The notes: a model not told the origin generated them from the letters alone. A stretch of 64,000 bases of DNA from CBDDIP01 sp965279405 (GCA_965279405.1 OZ257157.1:3410001-3474000), one strand, 5' to 3'. Shown: positions 41,604 to 50,342, counted from the stretch's first letter. Program-made: numbers and translations.

Positions 41604-43013
41604 TCAGGCCGGTGACGAGGGAGCGACGAGCGGCCACGGGCGGTTGCGCTCCGCGGTCAACGCCAGGTCGAGGAGCAGTTCTTCGGTGAAGTGGCGACCC
41701 ACCACTTGCAGACCGATCGGCAGTCCGTCCACCTGGCCGGCGGGGATCGAGATCGCCGGGTTGCCGTGCAGGTTGGCGGCGAACGTCAACCGGCCGTTGT
41801 TGCCGGCCCCGGCCTCGATGCCACCGAACGTCTTGGGCAGGGGGCCGTCGGCGTTGAACGACACGTCGGGGTTGCTGGCGGTGATGACGAAGTCGACGCC
41901 CGTTGCCGGATCGAAGATGCGCGCCATGGCTTCGTTGAGCTCCATGCGTCGGCGCTCGATCTTGGCTCGCGCCACCGAGTCGTACTTGCCGTAGGTCTGC
42001 TCGAGACCGCGCTTGATCTCCCACGTCAGCTCCTCGGCGCATGCCGGGTACTTGTCGCCGAGGCGAGCTTCCGTGCCGATGGACCCGCTGAGGCTCCACG
42101 CCGTTCCCATGCGCGGCAGCGAGGTGTCGACGCCTTCGACGAGCACCATGCCGGTGTCGGCGATGAGCGCACGTGCCTCGGCCTCGAGCTGCTCCCACAT
42201 GATCGGCGAGACCTGCGCGTTGCCCCAGTTCGGATCGAGCACGACGCGCGCGCCGCGCAGTGCGTCGAGGTGCGTGCCGAGGCCCGCTTCCCAACCTGAC
42301 ACCTTCGGCAGGCTGATCGGGTCGCGAGCGTCGAAGCCGTTGGTGACGTCGAACCAGCGCGCCGTGTCGCGCACCGAGCGGGAGAGGCAGCCGATGGTGA
42401 CGGTGAGGTTGCCGTAGAGCGCCTTCGGCCCACGAGGAATGCGACCGATCGTGGCCTTCAGGCCGACGAGACCGGTGAAGCCGGCGGGGATGCGGATCGA
42501 GCCGCCGCCGTCACCTGCCGTGCCGAGCGTGAGGATGCCGCCGGAGACCGCCGAAGCGGTGCCGCCCGAGCTGCCGCCCGGCGTCTTGCCGTGCTGCCAC
42601 GGGCTGTGCGTGGTGCCGTGCAGGAGCGTGCGCGTGACGTTGACGCCGCCGAACTCGCTTGCCGTCGTCTGCGCGGCGAGCACTGCGCCGCCGATGTCGC
42701 GGACGCGCTCGACCATCGTGCTCGTGTAGTCGCTGATCTCGTCGCGCAGCGGCACTGACGCCTCGGTTGCCGGCCAGCCGGCAACGTGATCGAGCTCCTT
42801 CACGCCGATCGGCACGCCACCGAAGGGCAGCGACACATCGGCCTTGGCAGCGGCCGACTCCGCCTCTTCGCGAGGCAAGTGGCTGAACGCGTTCATCGAG
42901 CTCGCGTCGACGGCGGCGTAGACCGCCCGCAGCTCTTCCAACGGCGACCGCCGACCGGCGCGGAACTCCTCGACGAGTGAGCAGGCATCTCCCTGCCAAG
43001 GTGCATCAGACAT
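41604..43013 (-). CDS. Amidase signature family hydrolase
   Basis: 469 residues. The Ser-cisSer-Lys triad regions are present: Lys72 (GVPIGVKELDHV), cis-Ser in KTPGGSSGGTASAVSGG and the nucleophile Ser in GTAGDGGGSIRIPA. Members hydrolyse amides, from aliphatic amides to Glu-tRNA(Gln) in GatA. The GatA-specific partners are absent and the ending (AISIPAGQVDGLPIGLQVVGRHFTEELLLDLA) is that of generic amidases, so a stand-alone small-molecule amidase is most likely. Confidence 0.9.
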   Translation of the reverse strand: MSDAPWQGDACSLVEEFRAGRRSPLEELRAVYAAVDASSMNAFSHLPREEAESAAAKADVSLPFGGVPIGVKELDHVAGWPATEASVPLRDEISDYTSTMVERVRDIGGAVLAAQTTASEFGGVNVTRTLLHGTTHSPWQHGKTPGGSSGGTASAVSGGILTLGTAGDGGGSIRIPAGFTGLVGLKATIGRIPRGPKALYGNLTVTIGCLSRSVRDTARWFDVTNGFDARDPISLPKVSGWEAGLGTHLDALRGARVVLDPNWGNAQVSPIMWEQLEAEARALIADTGMVLVEGVDTSLPRMGTAWSLSGSIGTEARLGDKYPACAEELTWEIKRGLEQTYGKYDSVARAKIERRRMELNEAMARIFDPATGVDFVITASNPDVSFNADGPLPKTFGGIEAGAGNNGRLTFAANLHGNPAISIPAGQVDGLPIGLQVVGRHFTEELLLDLALTAERNRPWPLVAPSSPA

Positions 43014-43022
43014 GCCCGGACG

Positions 43023-43397
43023 TTAGACGTCGTCAGGCGAACCAAGCGTGGCGAGCAGGTGCTGCTGTTGGTCGACGGACACGATGAGCTCGCCCACCTT
43101 GACGGGAAACAGGCTCGCTCGGGCTCGTTGCGGTGGGTCGATCGTCAGTCGCACGAGGCCCTTGCCGGAGCCGTTGACGAGGTAGCGGCCGCGCCAGCCG
43201 TGGACGCCGCGGCTGATGAAGCGGCGTTCTTCCGCTGCTGCTTCGACGGCGTCGCGCGGCACCGCCATCGTGAAGGCCCAACCCATGCGAACGGTCACCA
43301 TGTCGCCGTCGATGGTGATGCCGCTTCGCCTCGGACCGAGGCCGATGAGGGTGAACGACCATCGCCAGACTCTCTCGTAGCGGATTTCGAATCTCAT
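43023..43397 (-). CDS. Small conserved hypothetical protein
   Basis: 124 residues, soluble. It starts MRFEIRYERVWRWSFTLIGLGPRRSGITIDGDMVTVRMGW and is mostly beta-strands: a PH-like layout with VRMGWAFTMAVPRDAVEAA and KGLVRLTIDPPQRA. Proteins with this opening are common in actinobacteria, without known function. The assignment rests on the pattern only. It is divergent from the DUF222-HNH gene, 60 bp apart. Confidence 0.68.
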   Translation of the reverse strand: MRFEIRYERVWRWSFTLIGLGPRRSGITIDGDMVTVRMGWAFTMAVPRDAVEAAAEERRFISRGVHGWRGRYLVNGSGKGLVRLTIDPPQRARASLFPVKVGELIVSVDQQQHLLATLGSPDDV

Positions 43398-43456
43398 CGA
43401 GAGCAGTGTCGTCCGCTCAGGGAACCGTGTCACACCCCCATGGTTTGATGGGTCGT

Positions 43457-44731
43457 ATGGCGATGGCGGAATTGCTGAACGTGGATGTGGGGTCGTTGGC
43501 TGGTGTGGCCACCGATGATGTCCTGGCGCGGATCGAGGTCGAGCGCCGCCGTCTCGACGCGCTGGCCGCGCAGGTGATCGCGCATGGGGTGGCGACGGAG
43601 CGGTGGACGGAGGATGGTCACCGCAGCGTGCAGCAGTGGGTGTCGGCGGTGACGAACTGCTCGCCCCCGGCCGCCTCGCAACACGTCCGTCGCTCACGCA
43701 TCATTGGTGAGTTGAAGCGTGTCGCTGACGCGTGGGTCGATGGTGACGTCGGGACCGGCCAGGTCGACGAGCTGGCCCGCCTGTTGCGCAACCCGCGCGC
43801 TGCGCATCATCTGGCCGGTTCGGAGGAGCTGTTGTTGGAACAGGCGCGGACGATGCGGTTCGCGGACTTCACCGTCGTCACCGAACGCTGGCTGGCCTAT
43901 GCGGATCCGGACGGTCACCTGAAGCGGCACGACGACGCCCGCAAGCAACGGTCAGCGGGCACGTCGTTCGTTGGGCCGTCGTTCCGGTTCAACGCGGCCG
44001 GTGACACCGCGACCGGGGTCGAGTTGCGGGCGATCTACGAACAGTTCACCACCGGCGAGTTCCTTGCCGACTGGGATCACGCCACCGCGCTGTATGGGCC
44101 GAAGATCTCGAAGAACCAGCTGGCGCGCACCCACCAACAACGTTGCTACGACGCGTTGATGACGATCTTCCGCACCGCCGCGGCCGCCGGGGCGGTGAAC
44201 GTCAAGCCGTTCACCCCCGATGTCGGGATCGTCATCGACCACCAGACGTATGACGCGACGTTGCGGAGCCTGTTGGGTGAGGACGCACCCTGGCCGGATC
44301 CGGCCGATGTGCTCAAGCTGCGGTGTGAGACCGTCGACGGGATCTCGATCGATCCGCGAGCGGCGGTGATCGCGACGATCAGCGGCCACGTCCGCCAGAT
44401 CGTGATGGACAAGAGCGGGCAAGTGGTCAAGTACGGGCGCCGTCGACGGACGTTCCCCAAGCACATCGCCAAGCTGATCGCGATCCGCGATCGGCACTGC
44501 ATCTGGCTGACCTGCCCGATCCACGCCAACCATTGCGAGACCGACCACGTGCTGCCCTGGATCCGTGACGGGCACACCGACTTGGACAACGGTGATTGCC
44601 AATGCGGTTTCCACAACCGGTTCCGCACCCGCGGCTACCGGGTTCACCGCGACGAAAACGGCACCTGGCACATCTACCGACCCGACGGCACCGAAGTCTG
44701 CCCACTCGACATCGCCAACATCACCGCCTGA
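43457..44731 (+). CDS. DUF222 / 13E12 repeat protein with C-terminal HNH endonuclease domain
   Basis: 424 residues. The N-terminal ~300 residues are DUF222 (helical; ERRRLDALAAQVIAH, VTNCSPPAASQHVRRSR, VDELARLL). Residues ~345-395 are an HNH nuclease: RDRHCIWLTCPIHANHCETDHVLPWIRDGHTDLDNGDCQCGFHNRF, with Cys pairs for a structural zinc and the DH-N-HN catalytic residues. These genes are multi-copy in many actinobacteria; their biology is uncertain, though a mobile-nuclease origin is often suggested. ATG 43448 is an alternative start. No flanking repeats are seen. Confidence 0.88.
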   Translation: MAMAELLNVDVGSLAGVATDDVLARIEVERRRLDALAAQVIAHGVATERWTEDGHRSVQQWVSAVTNCSPPAASQHVRRSRIIGELKRVADAWVDGDVGTGQVDELARLLRNPRAAHHLAGSEELLLEQARTMRFADFTVVTERWLAYADPDGHLKRHDDARKQRSAGTSFVGPSFRFNAAGDTATGVELRAIYEQFTTGEFLADWDHATALYGPKISKNQLARTHQQRCYDALMTIFRTAAAAGAVNVKPFTPDVGIVIDHQTYDATLRSLLGEDAPWPDPADVLKLRCETVDGISIDPRAAVIATISGHVRQIVMDKSGQVVKYGRRRRTFPKHIAKLIAIRDRHCIWLTCPIHANHCETDHVLPWIRDGHTDLDNGDCQCGFHNRFRTRGYRVHRDENGTWHIYRPDGTEVCPLDIANITA

Positions 44732-44769
44732 CTCTTGCAGTCGGCCGGTTGAACAGGCACGCTTCGACG

Positions 44770-45108
44770 ATGTCGCGCGAGCTGCGAATGGGAATGTCGA
44801 TCGCACTGCTGTGCCTCGCCACGTCCGGGTGCAGCGAAGACCGGACGCCGCGGGACATCGCAGGTGTCGAGGCCGCTAGCCCCGCCTCGACTGAGATCTC
44901 GTTCACGATCGGCGTCTGTCACGGCGACACCAAGATCACCGTGAAAGAGACGGCAACCGAGATCCAGCTGACGGCCGTGGCCTCCAGCGACACCGACGAC
45001 AAGTGTGCCGACTTCGGCTCCGCCACGCTGGCGTCGCCGATCGGCGACAGGACGATTCTCGACACGACGTCCGGGTTGGTGCTGACGCCCGACTTCGCAC
45101 AGCCGTGA
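44770..45108 (+). CDS. Small lipoprotein of unknown function
   Basis: 112 residues: signal MSRELRMGMSIALLCLATSGC with a clear lipobox, then a ~90-residue beta-rich domain (EISFTIGVCHGDTKITVKETATEIQLTAVASSDTDDKCADFGSATL) with two Cys (VCHG and KCAD) likely to form a disulfide. No family recognised. It lies in the short gap between the HNH gene and the thioesterase. Confidence 0.65.
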   Translation: MSRELRMGMSIALLCLATSGCSEDRTPRDIAGVEAASPASTEISFTIGVCHGDTKITVKETATEIQLTAVASSDTDDKCADFGSATLASPIGDRTILDTTSGLVLTPDFAQP

Positions 45109-45137
45109 ACCAGCCGCCCACCTAGAGTCGGCGGCGC

Positions 45138-45956
45138 ATGGACAGTCGCACCTTTCTCGGCTTGCAGCAGAGCCACAACCCGTTCCGTTGGTGGATGGAG
45201 GTGGCGCCGGGGCTGTGCACCGGTGCCGGGTTCCTCTACGGCGGGTCGGGGTTGGCGGCAGCGATCTCGGCGATGGAGGGGACGAGCGGGCGCGAGTGCA
45301 TCTGGGCGACCGCGCAGTACTTGTCGTACGCCCGCCCCGGCGAGGTGCTCGACATCGACGTGACGCTCGCGGTGGAGGGCCATCAGATGACCCAGGCGCG
45401 AGCGGTGTGCCACGTCGGTCATCGGGAGATCCTCACCGTCAACGCCGCGCTCGGGCATCGACCGATGAACCTCAGCGGGCAGTGGGAGGTGATGCCCGAC
45501 GTGCCGCCGCCGTCGGCCTCGCCGCCGCGCACGCATCGCATGCCCATCGGCGGGACCATCCACGAGCGGCTCGAGGAGCGCTACGTCAAAGGTCGGCCGA
45601 TGGAGTCGCTCGACGGCAGCAAGGGTGATGGTCAGACGATCATGTGGGCACGCCTGCCCGACGTGATCGAGGGCGTCGACGCCGCCACGTTGGCCATCCT
45701 CGGCGACTTCGTGCCGATGGGCGTCGGTCAGTCGCTCGGCGTCATGGGCGGTGGCAACAGCCTCGACAACACGCTGCGCGTGGTGCATCTCGTGCCGACC
45801 GAGTGGGTGCTGCTCGACATCCGCGTGCACGCCGTGGAGCGCGGCTTCGGCCACGGTCTGGTGCACATGTTCGCCGAGGACGGCACGTTGCTCGCTACCG
45901 CCAGCCAGAGCTGCATTGTGCGAATGTGGAAGGGCACGGAGCCACCGGCTCGCTGA
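45138..45956 (+). CDS. Double-hotdog acyl-CoA thioesterase (TesB-like)
   Basis: 272 residues with two hotdog halves: residues ~20-115 (FLYGGSGLAAAISAME, CIWATAQYLSYARPGEVLDIDVTLAVEGHQMTQARAVC) and ~165-265 (IMWARLPD, LGDFVPMGVG, SLDNTLRVVHLVPTEWVLLDIRVHAVERGFGHGLVHMFAEDGTLLATASQSC). This matches TesB/4HBT_3-type thioesterases, which release fatty acids from CoA. The SLDNTLRV Asp is in the usual catalytic position. TAGAGT (45123-45128) is 9 nt before the ATG. The LLM oxidoreductase follows after 21 nt. Confidence 0.85.
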   Translation: MDSRTFLGLQQSHNPFRWWMEVAPGLCTGAGFLYGGSGLAAAISAMEGTSGRECIWATAQYLSYARPGEVLDIDVTLAVEGHQMTQARAVCHVGHREILTVNAALGHRPMNLSGQWEVMPDVPPPSASPPRTHRMPIGGTIHERLEERYVKGRPMESLDGSKGDGQTIMWARLPDVIEGVDAATLAILGDFVPMGVGQSLGVMGGGNSLDNTLRVVHLVPTEWVLLDIRVHAVERGFGHGLVHMFAEDGTLLATASQSCIVRMWKGTEPPAR

Positions 45957-45977
45957 CTGCTACCAGAGGAGAACACG

Positions 45978-46961
45978 ATGGCGCTGCCGATCCGTCCGGG
46001 GATGACCGTTCCACTGCCCGGGCCGTTGCACAGCCACCGCGACAAGCTGGCCGAGCTGGCCGATCTCGGTTACACCGACATCTGGTCGGCGGAGAGCGAC
46101 GGTGCCGACGCCTTCACGCCGTTGGCAATGGCTGCGGCGTGGGAGCCGCGGTTGCGGTTGGGCACGGCGATCGTGCCGGCGTACACGCGCTCGCCTGCGT
46201 GCTTCGCCCAGAGCGTTGCCTCGATGGCCGATGCCGCACCCGGCCGGTTCGCCATCGGCATCGGCTCGAGCAGCAACGTGATCGTCGAGCGGTGGAACGG
46301 TGTGCCCTTCGTCGAGCCGTACAAGAAGGTGCGCGACGTGGTCCGCCTCCTTCGTGACGCGTTGAGCGGCGAGAAGGTGAGCAAGCAGTACGACACGTTC
46401 GAGGTCCAGGGCTTCCGGCTCGGCGTGCGCCCAGAGCAGCAGCCGCCGATCCTGGTGGCCGCGCTGCGCGAAGGAATGCTGCGCCTGGCCGGCCGCGAGG
46501 GCGACGGGGCGATCATCAACTGGCTCGGGCCCGACGACGTGCCGAAGGTGGTCAAGGTGGTCAACGACGCCGCGGGCGGTGTCGAGAAGGAGATCGTTGC
46601 TCGCATCTTCGTCTGCCCGAGCGAGAACGCAGAGGTGGTCCGCGCTGCAGCCAAGTTCGCCATCGCCGCGTACCTCAACGTGCCCGTCTACGCCGAGTTC
46701 CACCGCTGGCTGGGCCGCGGTGACGTGCTGGCCGGCATGTGGTCGGCGTGGCAGGCCGGCGATCGCAAGGCGGCCCTGGCAGCGATCCCCGACTCCGTGG
46801 TGGACGAGATCGTGGTGCACGGCTCGCCGGCGCAGTGCCGGGCGACGATCCAGCGCTACTTCGACAACGGGGTCACGACCAGTTCGTTGGCGATCCTGCC
46901 GTTGGATCCGGATCTGAAGCACTGGGAGGCCGTGCGCGCCCTGGCGCCCACCGCCGGTTGA
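45978..46961 (+). CDS. LLM-class (F420-dependent) oxidoreductase
   Basis: 327 residues forming a luciferase-like TIM barrel: YTDIWSAESDGADAFTPLAMAA, LRLGTAIVPAYTRSP, FAIGIGSSSNVIVERWNG, PPILVAALREGMLRLAGREGDG. The spacing and the GIGSS loop are those of the actinobacterial F420-using subgroup rather than FMN luciferases. The substrate is not predictable. A strong ribosome binding site (GAGGAG) precedes ATG 45978. Pairing with a thioesterase suggests fatty-acyl or cholate-type metabolism, but only by context. Confidence 0.85.
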   Translation: MALPIRPGMTVPLPGPLHSHRDKLAELADLGYTDIWSAESDGADAFTPLAMAAAWEPRLRLGTAIVPAYTRSPACFAQSVASMADAAPGRFAIGIGSSSNVIVERWNGVPFVEPYKKVRDVVRLLRDALSGEKVSKQYDTFEVQGFRLGVRPEQQPPILVAALREGMLRLAGREGDGAIINWLGPDDVPKVVKVVNDAAGGVEKEIVARIFVCPSENAEVVRAAAKFAIAAYLNVPVYAEFHRWLGRGDVLAGMWSAWQAGDRKAALAAIPDSVVDEIVVHGSPAQCRATIQRYFDNGVTTSSLAILPLDPDLKHWEAVRALAPTAG

Positions 46962-46973
46962 CCGCAGCGCCGC

Positions 46974-47177
46974 TCACGCCGCCCGCTCGGACGAGGTGTG
47001 GGCGGCGCGTTCGGCGAGCTGGCGGCGGATCGCGGCGACGTGGGCGAGCCCACGCTCGCGGGTGGCCCGATCCAGCCGGAACTGGAGCGGCTGGGAGGAA
47101 GCGGGGAGCAGGTTGAGCTGTTCGGGACGAGCAGCGCGGGCCGACGGGCGGCTGGTGGAGGCGGTGCGGTTGGTCAT
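46974..47177 (-). CDS. Small basic protein, hypothetical
   Basis: 67 residues starting at ATG 47177. The N-terminal third is Arg/Ser/Thr-rich and disordered; the rest (FRLDRATRERGLAHVAAIRRQLAERAAH) would form one amphipathic helix. Coding support is its plausible composition, its position facing the tandem repeat block and a stop just after the LLM gene. The longer overlapping frame upstream runs through low-complexity repeats and is not credible. Unsure. Confidence 0.45.
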   Translation of the reverse strand: MTNRTASTSRPSARAARPEQLNLLPASSQPLQFRLDRATRERGLAHVAAIRRQLAERAAHTSSERAA

Positions 47178-47194
47178 GGCTTCATGGTGACATC

Positions 47195-47310
47195 GGGGTG
47201 TGACAGGGTTGGCGGGCGGGGTGTGGCAGGGGTTGGCGGGCGGGGTGTGGCAGGGGTTGGCGGGCGGGTTGTGGCAGGGTTGGCGGGCGGGTTGTGGCAG
47301 GGTTGGCGGG
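47195..47310. repeat. Five-unit 22-24 bp tandem repeat
   Basis: Units at 47195-47217, 47218-47241, 47242-47265, 47266-47288 and 47289-47310 share the core GGCAGGGTTGGCGGGC. Units 2 and 3 are identical. The array sits in the divergent gap between the small gene (start 47177) and the membrane protein, on top of where the latter's promoter should lie. It is a likely variable-number locus. Confidence 0.85.
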
Positions 47311-48422
47311 TGATCGTCGGACGCGCGTTGGCGCTGGTAGCGGGTGTTGTGCTGGTCGTCGTCACGCTGGCGTCGGCCTTGCGGACGGTCGTGGTGCCTC
47401 GTGCCTTTCCGTCGCTGCTGACCCGGGCGCACTTCCTGGCGATCCGCCGCGTGTTCCAGTGGATCGCCCCCGCGAAGTCGTCGTTCGCCCGGCGTGATGC
47501 CGTCATGGCCGTGTACGCCCCGCTCGGGTTGGTCAGCCTGCCGGCGGTGTGGGCGACGCTGGTGGTGGTCGGGTTCATGGGCATCTTCTGGGGGAGCGGG
47601 GTCGACCCGATCTCCGAGGCGTTCATCACCAGCGGCTCGTCGCTGTTCACCCTGGGCTTCGTCCGCCCGACCGGCACCCCACGGGTGACCCTCGAGTTCG
47701 TCGAAGCGGGCATCGGGCTCGGCCTGATCTCGCTGATGATCTCCTACCTGCCCACCATCTACGGCGCGTTCAGTCGCCGCGAAGCGCACGTCGGGATGCT
47801 CGAGGTGCGCGCCGGCTTGCCGCCGTCACCTGCCGAGCTGCTCGTGCGCTACGAGCGCATCGGCCGCCTGGCCGACATCCAGTCCGACGTGTTCACGCCG
47901 TGGGAGCAGTGGTTCGTCGACATCGAGGAGAGCCACACCAGCCAGCCGGCGCTCGTCTTCTTCCGGTCGCCGCACCCCGAACGCAGCTGGATCACGGCAG
48001 CAGGTTGCGTGCTCGACACGGCGGCGATCGTCGCGTCCACCGTCGACGTGCCGCGCGACGGCCGCGCCGAGGTCACGTTGCGCACCGGCTTCCTGTGCCT
48101 GCGCCGCATCGCCGACTACTTCTCGATCCAGTACGACCCCGACCCGCAGTCCGGCGACCCGATCTCGGTCAGCCGTCGTGAGTTCGACCTCCTGTGCGTG
48201 GAGCTTCGGGCGATGGACGTGCCGCTGCGCAAGGACCTCGACAAGGCATGGCGCGACTACGCCGGCTGGCGCGTCAACTACGACACCGTGCTCGTCTCGT
48301 TGTGCGCACTGGTGATGGCGCCACCGGCCAAGTGGAGCAGCGATCGCATGCCCGAGCACCTGCCACGCCCGCCATTGCGCCGCAGCAAACGACGCGCGCT
48401 CAGCCCACAACGGCCACGCTGA
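47310..48422 (+). CDS. Membrane protein with ion-channel-like pore segment
   Basis: 370 residues from GTG 47310; an in-frame ATG at 47184 would add 42 residues encoded by the tandem repeats. Helix 1 is ALALVAGVVLVVVTLAS, then YAPLGLVSLPAVWATLVVVGFMGIFW. ITSGSSLFTLGFVRP is placed like a K+-channel pore loop and filter but lacks GYGD, and a final helix follows (LEFVEAGIGLGLISLMISYL). After it comes a ~220-residue cytoplasmic helical domain. This looks like a two-TM channel-fold protein with a divergent filter; ion selectivity cannot be stated. Its last 23 nt overlap the convergent rhomboid gene. Confidence 0.7.
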   Translation: MIVGRALALVAGVVLVVVTLASALRTVVVPRAFPSLLTRAHFLAIRRVFQWIAPAKSSFARRDAVMAVYAPLGLVSLPAVWATLVVVGFMGIFWGSGVDPISEAFITSGSSLFTLGFVRPTGTPRVTLEFVEAGIGLGLISLMISYLPTIYGAFSRREAHVGMLEVRAGLPPSPAELLVRYERIGRLADIQSDVFTPWEQWFVDIEESHTSQPALVFFRSPHPERSWITAAGCVLDTAAIVASTVDVPRDGRAEVTLRTGFLCLRRIADYFSIQYDPDPQSGDPISVSRREFDLLCVELRAMDVPLRKDLDKAWRDYAGWRVNYDTVLVSLCALVMAPPAKWSSDRMPEHLPRPPLRRSKRRALSPQRPR

Positions 48423-49278
48423 TCGCCACCGCGGCGATCGCGACTGCGACCGGTGTTGCGTACTTGGCCCAGTCCGGCACGGGCTTCCACCGCGGGGCCA
48501 ACATGACGAAGCCGCAGATGGCACCGGCCGCGGCACCGCCGAGGTGGCCGCCGACGGAGATGTACCGGCTGCCGATGAACGTGATGAAGATGTTGAGCAG
48601 GAAGAGCTGACCGAGTTGTGACTGCATCGGGCTCACGCCCTGGCGCCACATGGCGATGACGCCTGCCGCGAGCAGGGCGAAGATCGCTCCGGAGGCTCCG
48701 CCGGAAATGGCGTTGTTCCCCAGCAGCAACACACCTGCGGACCCGCCGAGGAGGCCGGCCGCGTAGAGCAGACCGAACTTGACGCCGCCGAGGACCGGCT
48801 CGAGCACCCGACCGAGGATGTACAGCGAGTACATGTTCATCAACAAGTGCAGGATCCCGAAGTGGATGAAGCCATTGGTGACGAGGCGGTACCACTCGTG
48901 CGATTCGACGATCGTCTGCCCTCGGAACGTGATGCCCTGGAGGAGCTCCTTGCTCAATCCGAGGTCGAACAACCGCTGTGTCACCGAGTTGAACCCGAGC
49001 GCCGCACTGTCGCCGGCGACGACCCAGAGGAACACGGCGACGTTGATCCCGATCAGCACGCGGGACACGAGGGCCGATTGGCCGGCCGTCCAGAACTTGG
49101 CCCGGGTCTTCACATCCGGACGGGCGGCCTTGGCGCAGTCGAGGCAGTGCGATCCGACGGCGGCCTGCACCAGGCACTCGCTGCAGGCCGGCTTGCCGCA
49201 GCGCGTGCAGCGCCGTCCGGCTTCGCGGTTGGGGTGCCGGTAGCAGTGTTCGAGCACCGGAGGTTGCGGCAATGACAC
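48400..49278 (-). CDS. Rhomboid-family intramembrane serine protease with N-terminal zinc-binding domain
   Basis: 292 residues. Residues ~11-50 are a B-box-like zinc domain (Cys12, 24, 27, 32, 35, 45, 48). Six membrane helices follow; the catalytic dyad is Ser196 (GGASGAIF) and His245 (GGHLGGAAAG), with the oxyanion His144 and Asn148 (HLLMNMY). It cleaves membrane proteins within the bilayer. The same layout (zinc domain plus rhomboid) is common in actinobacteria. The 3' end overlaps the convergent channel-like gene by 23 nt. Confidence 0.93.
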   Translation of the reverse strand: MSLPQPPVLEHCYRHPNREAGRRCTRCGKPACSECLVQAAVGSHCLDCAKAARPDVKTRAKFWTAGQSALVSRVLIGINVAVFLWVVAGDSAALGFNSVTQRLFDLGLSKELLQGITFRGQTIVESHEWYRLVTNGFIHFGILHLLMNMYSLYILGRVLEPVLGGVKFGLLYAAGLLGGSAGVLLLGNNAISGGASGAIFALLAAGVIAMWRQGVSPMQSQLGQLFLLNIFITFIGSRYISVGGHLGGAAAGAICGFVMLAPRWKPVPDWAKYATPVAVAIAAVAISVAVVG

Positions 49279-49328
49279 GTCGTCAGGCTACCGACGGGAC
49301 CGACGCGCACCCGGTCGGCGGCGCGCTG

Positions 49329-49670
49329 TCAGCTGCCGGGCACCGGATCGATCACCATCGGCTCGTCGAGCCCGGCGTCCCACCAACGCCGCAGCACCGA
49401 CCAGGCGTAGATCCCCGTGTCGTGACCGTCGCTCCAGCGGATCGAGATGCCCCATGCCCCCGTGAGCTCTGCGTCCATCACCGAGATCGTCGGCGCCTGC
49501 CCGGCCCGAGGCCAGGCCACCTCACCGCGCTCGCGCATCCCGCGACACGTCGCGCACGGGCACGCCGCGCGCAGCTCGGCGACGGGGAAGACCGCAACGA
49601 GCTCGTCGTCGAAGGTGACGGTCATCGCGTTGGTGCGGTCGACCGCAACGTCGAGGATGCCGATGCTCAC
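49329..49670 (-). CDS. DUF971 domain protein
   Basis: 113 residues. It matches the N-terminal domain of gamma-butyrobetaine hydroxylase (DUF971): LVAVFPVAELRAACPCATCRGMRERG with the metal-binding CPC..C cluster, then a WGISIRWSDGHDTGIYAWSVLRRW strand-helix. Stand-alone forms occur in many bacteria and have been linked to iron-sulfur metabolism; the precise role is unknown. It lies 24 nt downstream of the CPBP protease gene on the same strand. Confidence 0.88.
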   Translation of the reverse strand: MSIGILDVAVDRTNAMTVTFDDELVAVFPVAELRAACPCATCRGMRERGEVAWPRAGQAPTISVMDAELTGAWGISIRWSDGHDTGIYAWSVLRRWWDAGLDEPMVIDPVPGS

Positions 49671-49694
49671 AGAACCATCCTCACAGCCCGACCT

Positions 49695-50342
49695 TCACAG
49701 CACAGCGTCCAGCACGATGGCAACGGCGACGAGCACGATGATGCACGCGTTGTAGGCGGTGTGGGCGCGGGTGGACTCGAAGGTCGCGGCTCGCTGCACG
49801 CCGAGCTCTCGGTACGACCGGAGGTACACCCACATGAAGTACGCGCCGCCGATCGACAACGCCAGCGCGGCGCCGATCGGGATGCCGATCAGTGCATGGA
49901 TCATCCCGAACTGGAGCACCTTCAACGCTCGCTTCGGCCGCGACCAGTCCTCGGCGCCGGTGCGGAACATTCGCTCCTCGGCGTATGCGAACAGCGGCAG
50001 CGCTGGCACCAGCAGGGCGATGAACGCCAGCGGGATCAGCACCTCCCACACCGTGCCGGCGGTGGTCGACGACGAACCGAACACCGGGTTGCCCGAGCCG
50101 CCGAGCGCCGACCACCAGCCCCATCGCAGCGGCGGGATCAACAGGAGCGGGTAGGCGACGGCGATCAGCGCGGCGAAGACGAACGGCACCGGCCACACGT
50201 GACGCCAACCGATGCCACGGCGCACCTCGCTGATGATCGAGCGCCCCTCGGCGGTGCGGCTGCGACGCGCCCCGGTGGTGAGGCGCAACGCCATCACCCC
50301 GAGCACGGCCACGCTGGCCACGTCACCGAACTCCAGGCTCAT
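49695..50342 (-). CDS. CPBP-family intramembrane metalloprotease-like protein
   Basis: 215 residues with about 5-6 helices. CPBP/Abi motifs are present in order: EERMFR (EExxxR), FGMIH (FxxxH) and HTAYN (HxxxN) near the C-terminus, which together form the zinc site of the Rce1-like proteases. Bacterial members act in peptide maturation or self-immunity, or have no known role. ATG 50342 is chosen; the longer frame runs into the divergent acyl-CoA dehydrogenase promoter. Confidence 0.72.
   Translation of the reverse strand: MSLEFGDVASVAVLGVMALRLTTGARRSRTAEGRSIISEVRRGIGWRHVWPVPFVFAALIAVAYPLLLIPPLRWGWWSALGGSGNPVFGSSSTTAGTVWEVLIPLAFIALLVPALPLFAYAEERMFRTGAEDWSRPKRALKVLQFGMIHALIGIPIGAALALSIGGAYFMWVYLRSYRELGVQRAATFESTRAHTAYNACIIVLVAVAIVLDAVL

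Noticed and set aside
43457..44731. DUF222-HNH gene as an active mobile element
   Set aside because: No terminal repeats, target duplication or recombinase nearby; treated as a normal gene.
47184..47309. Repeat-encoded Gly-rich N-terminus of the channel-like protein
   Set aside because: Mixed 23 and 24 nt units give no repeating peptide, so coding use is unlikely; GTG 47310 at the start of helix 1 was preferred.
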